From Verrucomicrobiia bacterium (GTDB lineage Bacteria > Verrucomicrobiota > Verrucomicrobiia > Limisphaerales > JADLHS01): DNA of 64,000 bases. Below the pieces are notes generated by a model. That model worked only from the letters and a program-made list of their open reading frames with translations. It did not search any database and was not told where the DNA came from. Shown here in pieces: positions 57,919 through 64,000 of the stretch. The position numbers and the translations under genes were made by a program. The stretch covers positions 976,492 through 1,040,491 of the forward strand of contig JAMLJH010000002.1 of the NCBI GenBank assembly GCA_023953615.1, written 5' to 3'. Every line of letters begins with the position of its first letter. The stretch's first letter is position 1.

Positions 57919-60900
57919 TCATTGGCGCGCGGAATCGGGTTGTTTCAAAATGCGGTAGGGTTGCGTCCAGCGATCAAAGCGGCAGATGGCGGCAAACTCG
58001 CAAAAATCGCAGGCGGTTTTTGCGCCCAGGCGATAGGGCGCGGGCGCGATGTTTCCAAGGTAAATCTCGTTGCCGAAGCGGAACAAGGTGGCCGCCGTGT
58101 GGTTCAACAGATCGCGAAAAGCTTCGGCCTTCATTCCATCCCGGGCGCGCGCCGAGGTTTTGAACTGTTCGTTCGATTGAGTGGGATCAAATTTGTCGAG
58201 CTGCGAAGCGTCAAATCGTCCCGCGTGCTGAAACGCCTCACGGAACTGTTTCTCGGGATAATCAAGCGCTTCACTACGATTGGCTGCGGATTCAAAGCGT
58301 CCTTGCAGATTGATGTAAAACGCGCCAGCCGCGTTGAGTCGTTCCGCCTGGAACGTCTCCCGCACGGCGGGTACCCGTTCCAACGCGAGCAGGTAGGTGG
58401 GTAATTGCAATTGCAGCCCGTGATAAAGTTGTGCGTCGCTCAATCGCTGATCGCTGGATTTGTAATCCATGACCACCACCAGCGCCGCGCCTGAATTTTC
58501 GTCACGATAAAGATCAACGCGGTCAATCCGCCCGCGCAGACTCAGAGTGCGATTCCCTCCCAGGTCGAAACGACAGGCGGGCCAAAGCGCGTCCGTGCCG
58601 GTCCCGAAGCCCGCCTCCACGCGGACGGGATCGAATTGATAATTTTTCGCCCAACCTACCAGCACCCGGATCAGGGTTTGCAACGTCAGCAAAAGTTGTT
58701 CGCCACTGAACCGGCGGGCGGCATCACTCAGCAGCAGGCCCTCGCGATACGTCGGCAGCAGTTCCGTTCCAATGCGGCGTACGCGCGCTTCCGCCTGCGC
58801 GGGCGAGACCTCGCGCCAGCGGAGCTTTTCCTGTTCGAGTTCCCGGTGAAAAGCCGTGAGTACCGCGTGTTGAAACGAGCCGCGTTCGCGCGCGTCAAAT
58901 TCATACTCTTCACGTTCCCTGGCGCGCATTCCGTGAATGACGAAGAATTTGAACGGGCAGGCCGCGTAATCCTCGAGCTGGCTTACCGAGGTGATCAATT
59001 CCGGACCATACCACTGAGCCACCGTGTCCGGAGATAAACGCTCGTGAGGCGCGCGGGCAAGCTGTTCGGACTTGGCGCGAAGCTCCGTCAGCAGCGGGGA
59101 GGTGAATTGAACCCAAACGGGATCATTGGCGGGCAGTCGCAAGCACGGCACGATGATTTCGCTCTCGTGTTCCACCTCGGTGAAGGCGGGGGGTGGCTGC
59201 CACGTTTCCATGGCCAGTCCCGGAAAGATTTTTTGAAGCTGATCAAAAAACGGCGACGGATTTAATTTTCCCCCGGCGTCATCGGTTCGCGCGCAGGTCA
59301 GCACCAGGCGTTCACTGGCGCGCGTGCAGGCAATGTAACCGTAGAACCACTCGTGCCCCAGGCGATGCCGGAACGCCGCGCCGAGCGAAGCGCCATGCGA
59401 CTGAAGCGCGTCCCGTTCGAGTTCGTTCAACAACGGGTCTTCCGTGGGCGCGGCCGGGAAGCCGCCTTCGTTGAGGCCCAGCACCAACACCAATTTCAAG
59501 TCAGGATTGCGCGAACGATCCACTGACCCGATCAGCACCTGATCCAACGTCGGCGGAATGACCCCGACGGTGAGATGCGCCAATCCGGCTTCGAGGATGG
59601 GCAGCCATTCGCGGAGCGGCAAAGGTTCGGTTGGAAACGCCTGTTCGAGGTTGTCCAGCCATTGGTGCAACTGCTCCAACACGGTCGAGTGCAACGCCGG
59701 ATTGGGAAGCTGCAGTTCCGATTGCGCGGCGGCGTCGGTCCATGCGGTCAAGGTTGCTTCGACTGCAAGCGCATTCCAGAATTCGCGTACGGCTTGGGCA
59801 AGTTGCGCGCCAGAATGAGGCGCAGCCGTTTGCCGGGCCAGGACTTGAAACGGCGCCAGCAGTTTCAGGCGCCGCGCCTCGGTAACGGCGACCGCGCCGG
59901 ATTGATCTGGCGGCGCGAGCGGTCGGAGCCAGGATTCACCTTCCCAACCGTATTGCAGTGCGTCGTTTTCCAGTTCGTCAATCGCTTGCGGACTGACCGG
60001 CATGAAACCGGTTTTGAGCGCACCAAACCAGTCCGCGTGACGCCAATGAAACGCGACGACCCGTAAGGCGCAACGGGTCAGCTCCGCGAGTGGGTGATGC
60101 GAAACGGACTCGCGCCGATCGAGGAAGAACGGAATGTCATAACGCGAGAAGACGCGTCGCAAGATGTAATCGTAGCCTTGCAGCGAACGCAGCAAAACCG
60201 CCGCGTCCCGATAACGTCCCCCCTGGCGCACGAAGCGGCGGATTTCGCGGGCGGCCAAGGTTGCTTCCGCCTCCGGATTGGCGCAGGCGGCGGCGCGGAG
60301 ATGGGGTGGCGGGGTGGTTAAAACCGAAGTCGCCGCGCGAGTCGGCCAAGCCTCCGCGAGTTGCGCCAAATCGGGAGCGTGCCGGAAACGGGTCCGTTGC
60401 GGATCAGCAGTCAGAGTGGCGATGGAGATTGCCACGTCAGGAAGTTGCGCGAGCCTTTCCCGACAGCGCCGGAACGTCTGACCGATGACGCTCCAGGGCG
60501 ACAGCCAACTCGGATCGCTCCGGAGTTCCGCCGGCAGGCAGAACGCCAGAGTGGCCTGCTCCGCAACCGGAATCACCGCCGCGAGCAAATCCAGTTCTTG
60601 AGCCGTCAATTCGGCAAAACCATCCATCCATAAACCGCCGAGCCGAAGCGTCGGTGCGTTCGGGTGGGGTGGTCGGGCGGCGCGCAGGTGTTCCGCCGCT
60701 GCGGTTTGCAAACCGTCGAGGTCTTCGAGTTGATGCGCTTGCAACCAATCGCGATAAGCCGACAACAGCAACGCGAAATCGCCGAGCTTGTCCGCAAGCT
60801 GCGCGGGATGCGTGAGCCGGGTCGCCAGCGCCCGGAGTTTGCGAACGGAAATTTGGTGGCGTTGCAGCTCGCGAAACAACCCGCTGAGCCGCATGGCAAA

Positions 60901-61287
60901 GCCCGGCAGCCGCGCCGTGGCGTGGAAGATTTTCAATTCTGATGCGTGCCGATTCAGCAGTGCGCGCAACACCATGATCCGGCCTTCGTCATCCAGCCAG
61001 TTGGGTTCAACCCCGGCCTCGCGGAGAATGAATTGCGCGAGGCGATCAAAGGAGAAAATCTCCAATCGGGTGTAGCCTTCCAATTCGCCCGTCGCGAGCA
61101 ACTGCCGTTCAAGTTGGAACGTCGCCTGCTTCGGCGCGAGCAGCAGCAGCGGCAGACCATCGGGCGAACGGAGCAACTCCCGCCGGATTTCAGCCAGACA
61201 CTGAAAAGTCTTGCCGCTACCGGCTGGGCCGAGGAGAAACCGCGTTTGCACGCGGTTCGTTTTAGTCGCAACCGCAGTCGGAAGCAA
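57919..61287 (-). CDS. addB: AddB-like nuclease subunit of the AddAB complex
   Basis: Partner of AddA. The N-terminus has a Walker A loop, GPAGSGKTF, in an otherwise inactive helicase-like fold. The C-terminal PD-(D/E)XK nuclease shows MDYKSSDQ. The four iron-sulfur cysteines of AddB are present: one in YAACPFKFF and three in CDFCEFAAIC. Length (1122 aa) is typical. The gene precedes addA on the same strand and is divergent from rpoN, with about 145 bases between start codons for the two promoters. Confidence 0.92.
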   Translation of the reverse strand: MLPTAVATKTNRVQTRFLLGPAGSGKTFQCLAEIRRELLRSPDGLPLLLLAPKQATFQLERQLLATGELEGYTRLEIFSFDRLAQFILREAGVEPNWLDDEGRIMVLRALLNRHASELKIFHATARLPGFAMRLSGLFRELQRHQISVRKLRALATRLTHPAQLADKLGDFALLLSAYRDWLQAHQLEDLDGLQTAAAEHLRAARPPHPNAPTLRLGGLWMDGFAELTAQELDLLAAVIPVAEQATLAFCLPAELRSDPSWLSPWSVIGQTFRRCRERLAQLPDVAISIATLTADPQRTRFRHAPDLAQLAEAWPTRAATSVLTTPPPHLRAAACANPEAEATLAAREIRRFVRQGGRYRDAAVLLRSLQGYDYILRRVFSRYDIPFFLDRRESVSHHPLAELTRCALRVVAFHWRHADWFGALKTGFMPVSPQAIDELENDALQYGWEGESWLRPLAPPDQSGAVAVTEARRLKLLAPFQVLARQTAAPHSGAQLAQAVREFWNALAVEATLTAWTDAAAQSELQLPNPALHSTVLEQLHQWLDNLEQAFPTEPLPLREWLPILEAGLAHLTVGVIPPTLDQVLIGSVDRSRNPDLKLVLVLGLNEGGFPAAPTEDPLLNELERDALQSHGASLGAAFRHRLGHEWFYGYIACTRASERLVLTCARTDDAGGKLNPSPFFDQLQKIFPGLAMETWQPPPAFTEVEHESEIIVPCLRLPANDPVWVQFTSPLLTELRAKSEQLARAPHERLSPDTVAQWYGPELITSVSQLEDYAACPFKFFVIHGMRAREREEYEFDARERGSFQHAVLTAFHRELEQEKLRWREVSPAQAEARVRRIGTELLPTYREGLLLSDAARRFSGEQLLLTLQTLIRVLVGWAKNYQFDPVRVEAGFGTGTDALWPACRFDLGGNRTLSLRGRIDRVDLYRDENSGAALVVVMDYKSSDQRLSDAQLYHGLQLQLPTYLLALERVPAVRETFQAERLNAAGAFYINLQGRFESAANRSEALDYPEKQFREAFQHAGRFDASQLDKFDPTQSNEQFKTSARARDGMKAEAFRDLLNHTAATLFRFGNEIYLGNIAPAPYRLGAKTACDFCEFAAICRFDRWTQPYRILKQPDSARQ

Positions 61288-61432
61288 AAAAACAAAATTA
61301 TTTATTTTCCGACGGGAAGGAAATTTGACCCGAACGCGCGCCGAATCGTTACTTTTCCGACCATGCCAGAATCATGCCAGAATCAAGTTCTCCTTGTCTC
61401 AGCTACATTCGCCGCTAAAATCGGACGCAATT

Positions 61433-62908
61433 ATGGCGCAAGGCTTACATTTGTCGCAACGATTGACGCAGTCGTTGGTTTTGGCCCCCCAACTCCAGCA
61501 ATCGCTGGCGTTGTTGCAAGCGCCGACCCTCGAACTCAAAGCCTTGGTGGAGGCGGAGCTGCAGCAAAATCCCGTGCTGGAGGAAATTGACACCGGCGGC
61601 GATACCGACATGGCGGATCGAGAAGCGGAGAGCGAGAGCACTGGCGAGGCGGGCGACGCATCCGAAACTTCCGAAGCGGGGGAAAGCGGCGACAGCGTGG
61701 ACGATTTTCAGGCGGAATTTGATCGCCTGGTGCAGTTGGATCAGGATTGGCGCGACCATTTCGCGCAAACCAACGTCCCGACGCGCACCTCGGCCGAGGA
61801 CGAGGAAAAACGGCAGTTCATGTTCGATTCACTCGTTGCCTCGACCACGCTGGCGGAAAGTTTGTTGGAACAGGTGCGCGATACGGACCTGACTCCGGCG
61901 GACCTCCAGGTGGCGGAGATTATCATCGGCAACATTGATGACTACGGCTATCTCAAAGCCTCGATCGAAGAAGTCGCCGCCATTGCCAATGTAACCGGGG
62001 AGAAAATTCTCGAAGTCCTCAAGGTCATTCAAACGTTTGAACCCGCCGGTGTCGGCGCGCGGGATTTGCGGGAATGTCTCTTGTTGCAACTGGCCCACAC
62101 CCGCCAACAGGACTCGCTGGAATACCGCATCGTTCGCGACCACATGGACGCCTTGGGCAAGCGGCGCGTCCCTGAAATCGCCCGCGGCACCGGCTCAACT
62201 ATTGAGGAGGTGCAGGAGGCCATGGCCGCAATCGCGCAACTCGAACCGCGTCCGGGGCGTGCGTTTCTCTCCCAGGCCGACCATTTTGTATTGCCCGAAG
62301 TGTTCGTGAAACGCAGCGGCGGCGATTTTGTGGTCACCACGAACAACGAACACATTCCACATTTACGCATCAGTAATGTTTACAAGGACCTGATGAGTCA
62401 AAGCGCCAACAGCGCCGAAGTGAAGAATTACATCCGCGAGAAAATCCGCGCGGGCAAGTTTTTGATCAAGAGCCTGCACCAAAGACAAAGCACCATCGGC
62501 AACATCGCGCGCGAGATCGTCAAACGACAGCGCGAGTTCATGGAGAAAGGCGTCGCGTTTTTGAAGCCGCTGACGATGGTGCAGGTGGCGGAAGTGGTGG
62601 GTGTGCATGAAACCACCGTGAGCCGCGCCGTGTCCGGCAAATACATGGAAACGCCGCAGGGCGTTTTCGAAATGAAGTATTTCTTCACCGCCGGTCTGCA
62701 GACGGATTCCGGCGCGAACGTGTCCAACACCAGCGTCAAGGACATGATTGCGGAGATTTTCAAATCCGAGGACACCGGCAAACCCCTGTCCGATCAAGAG
62801 GTGGTCAAAATGCTCAAGGACAAGGGAATTGTGATCGCGCGCCGCACGGTGGCGAAATACCGCATGGAATTGAACATCCTGCCTTCCAACTTGCGGAAGG
62901 TGTACTAA
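61433..62908 (+). CDS. rpoN: RNA polymerase sigma-54 factor
   Basis: Sigma-54, which directs RNA polymerase to -24/-12 promoters and needs an enhancer-binding ATPase to start transcription. Region I is Gln/Leu-rich (LSQRLTQSLVLAPQLQQSLALL). An acidic region II covers about 55-125. The core-binding domain is followed by the HTH (VAEVVGVHETTVSRAVSGKY). The RpoN box (ARRTVAKYR) is near the end. The ATG at 61433 gives 491 aa and the usual start; the open frame reaches 61211 but overlaps addB. The region between addB and rpoN carries TTGACC at 61325 as a possible -35 box. No enhancer-binding protein gene is in the window. Confidence 0.95.
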   Translation: MAQGLHLSQRLTQSLVLAPQLQQSLALLQAPTLELKALVEAELQQNPVLEEIDTGGDTDMADREAESESTGEAGDASETSEAGESGDSVDDFQAEFDRLVQLDQDWRDHFAQTNVPTRTSAEDEEKRQFMFDSLVASTTLAESLLEQVRDTDLTPADLQVAEIIIGNIDDYGYLKASIEEVAAIANVTGEKILEVLKVIQTFEPAGVGARDLRECLLLQLAHTRQQDSLEYRIVRDHMDALGKRRVPEIARGTGSTIEEVQEAMAAIAQLEPRPGRAFLSQADHFVLPEVFVKRSGGDFVVTTNNEHIPHLRISNVYKDLMSQSANSAEVKNYIREKIRAGKFLIKSLHQRQSTIGNIAREIVKRQREFMEKGVAFLKPLTMVQVAEVVGVHETTVSRAVSGKYMETPQGVFEMKYFFTAGLQTDSGANVSNTSVKDMIAEIFKSEDTGKPLSDQEVVKMLKDKGIVIARRTVAKYRMELNILPSNLRKVY

Positions 62909-63007
62909 AAGGCATCCGGTGCGAGGCGTCCAACGGCCAGCCTCCGACGGAAAATCAGGCGAACGTCCTTCGCCCCTCCACGCCCGGCGCGGCTACTCTG
63001 ATTTCGC

Positions 63008-64000
63008 TTGAAAACGCTGCCTCGTTATCTCCTGCGTCAGGTCGTCGCCACGTTGGTGATGACCGTGCTCGTCTTCACGTTCGTGATGATCATTGGCAAC
63101 ATCCTGAAAGAAGTCCTGGTGTTGTTGGTGAACGGTCAAGCCTCGCTGGGCGTCATTCTGAAATCCATCGCGCTGCTCGTGCCTTACGCGGTGGCTTACG
63201 CGCTGCCGATGGGCATGTTGACGGCGGTGTTGCTGGTGTTTGGGCGCTTCAGCGCCGACCTGGAATTAACCGCCTGCCGGGCGAGCGGCATCAGCCTGGT
63301 TTCTCTCGCGACGCCGATTTTGCTGCTCAGCCTGGTGCTGTGCGGCCTGAGCGGATGGGCCAACTTGAAACTTGCGCCCGAAGCGCGGCGCGCTTTCAAA
63401 AAAATCGTTTTCACCTTCACGACGGAATTTTCCGCCGCACAAATCCCTTCCGGTCAGTATCTCAGGGATATTCCGGGCTACCTCGTTTACATCGGCAATA
63501 ATCAAAATGGCCATCTGACGGATGTGCTGATTTATGACCTGGGGCAGGGGACGGATCAGCAATCGAAGAGTTTGTTTGCCGCGCACGGGACGATCCAAAA
63601 GGAAACGGAGGGCACGAATTATCTGTGGGTATTGAACCTGACGGACGTGCGGGGCTTGACCTTCGAGGGCGATCAAGCCAGCCCGGGCGCGGCGCGCGAG
63701 ATGCGCCTCGAATTTGATCCGACCAAGTTCGAGCGCAACCGGGAGCGGCGTCCCATGGCTTACGCGAGTTTTGCCGAACTGCGCGCGGAACTGGGAAAAA
63801 CTCGCGCCCACCGACCCTTGATATCTCAACAAACCGAGCCGGAGATTCGCAAATCACTGGCGGTTTCGGAGCTGAGTTTACTTATGGAAATGAATCGGCA
63901 ATGGGCGTTTTCCTTCGCGCCGTTCGGGTTCGCCCTGATCGGCATTCCGCTGGGCATTCGCGTGCAACGGCGTGAAACCAACATCGGCTTCGCCCTCGCC
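63008..64000 (+). CDS. LptF/LptG-family lipopolysaccharide export permease (cut by window edge)
   Basis: Open from a TTG at 63008 to the right edge (331 codons). An in-frame TGA at 62999-63001 fixes the 5' limit. The start reads MKTLPRYLLRQVVATLVMTV and has three hydrophobic helices in the first ~120 residues. After them come a soluble beta-rich periplasmic part (about 125-285) and a further helix with the GFALIGIPLGIRVQRRE segment typical of YjgP/YjgQ permeases. It would be the membrane part of the LptBFG transporter that moves LPS from the inner membrane. F or G cannot be assigned from this fragment. Confidence 0.9.
   Translation, partial: MKTLPRYLLRQVVATLVMTVLVFTFVMIIGNILKEVLVLLVNGQASLGVILKSIALLVPYAVAYALPMGMLTAVLLVFGRFSADLELTACRASGISLVSLATPILLLSLVLCGLSGWANLKLAPEARRAFKKIVFTFTTEFSAAQIPSGQYLRDIPGYLVYIGNNQNGHLTDVLIYDLGQGTDQQSKSLFAAHGTIQKETEGTNYLWVLNLTDVRGLTFEGDQASPGAAREMRLEFDPTKFERNRERRPMAYASFAELRAELGKTRAHRPLISQQTEPEIRKSLAVSELSLLMEMNRQWAFSFAPFGFALIGIPLGIRVQRRETNIGFALA

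Noticed and set aside
61211..61432. N-terminal extension of RpoN by 74 residues
   Set aside because: The extension overlaps addB on the other strand and is not conserved; the RpoN family starts at the Met encoded at 61433.

Overview
The window is a GC-rich chromosomal segment. It most probably comes from a Verrucomicrobiota bacterium of the Limisphaerales/Pedosphaera type. This is an inference from gene content: very large secreted proteins built from Ig-like, PKD and LamG modules; pseudopilins with the [20 protein letters not shown] start; PEP-CTERM proteins; GH92, GH50-like and DUF3472 proteins; and many short palindromic repeats. No rRNA, phage, plasmid, IS transposase or CRISPR array was seen.

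Layout. 1-4157: end of an unknown gene, a terminator, then a plus-strand run of a DnaJ-like co-chaperone, an SDR oxidoreductase, aroE and a prepilin peptidase. 4279-4354: tRNA-Lys(TTT). 4373-11549: a receiver-only response regulator, a lipid kinase, an unidentified 584-residue protein, a SpoIIE-type phosphatase with a degenerate receiver, and miaB. 11610-18065: a secreted metzincin-like protease and a greatly enlarged leuS. 18221-26449: plsY coupled to a GNAT/aminotransferase fusion, an orphan membrane protein, a rhodanese, proA, a PEP-CTERM metalloprotease and lysS. 26678-43654: mostly secreted hydrolases (EEP nuclease/phosphatase, D-aminoacylase, GH92, DUF3472, GH50-like), with tdh, two pseudopilins, a MetE-like protein and a Gfo/Idh/MocA oxidoreductase. 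43758-53538: LamG/Ig protein, PEP-CTERM protein and a 1777-residue subtilase. 54117-64000: addB-addA, rpoN and the start of an LptF/LptG-type permease.

How the genes work together. The prepilin peptidase at 3015 would process pseudopilins such as those at 36887 and 38031. The secreted enzymes point to a life spent degrading polymers (proteins, mannosides, galactans, nucleic acids). The AddAB pair covers double-strand-break repair, and PlsY and the Lpt permease cover envelope building.

Most unusual points. (1) leuS carries several repeat elements inserted in frame: two copies of a ~74-bp element, and an 81-bp tandem array built on 29-bp palindromes inside the editing domain. lysS carries a smaller insertion of its own. 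(2) Four large secreted proteins end in what looks like one shared small C-terminal module, distinct from PEP-CTERM, and duplicated in the subtilase. (3) A FeeM-like acyltransferase is fused to a class V aminotransferase and translationally coupled to plsY. (4) The SpoIIE phosphatase has Glu in place of the phospho-accepting Asp.
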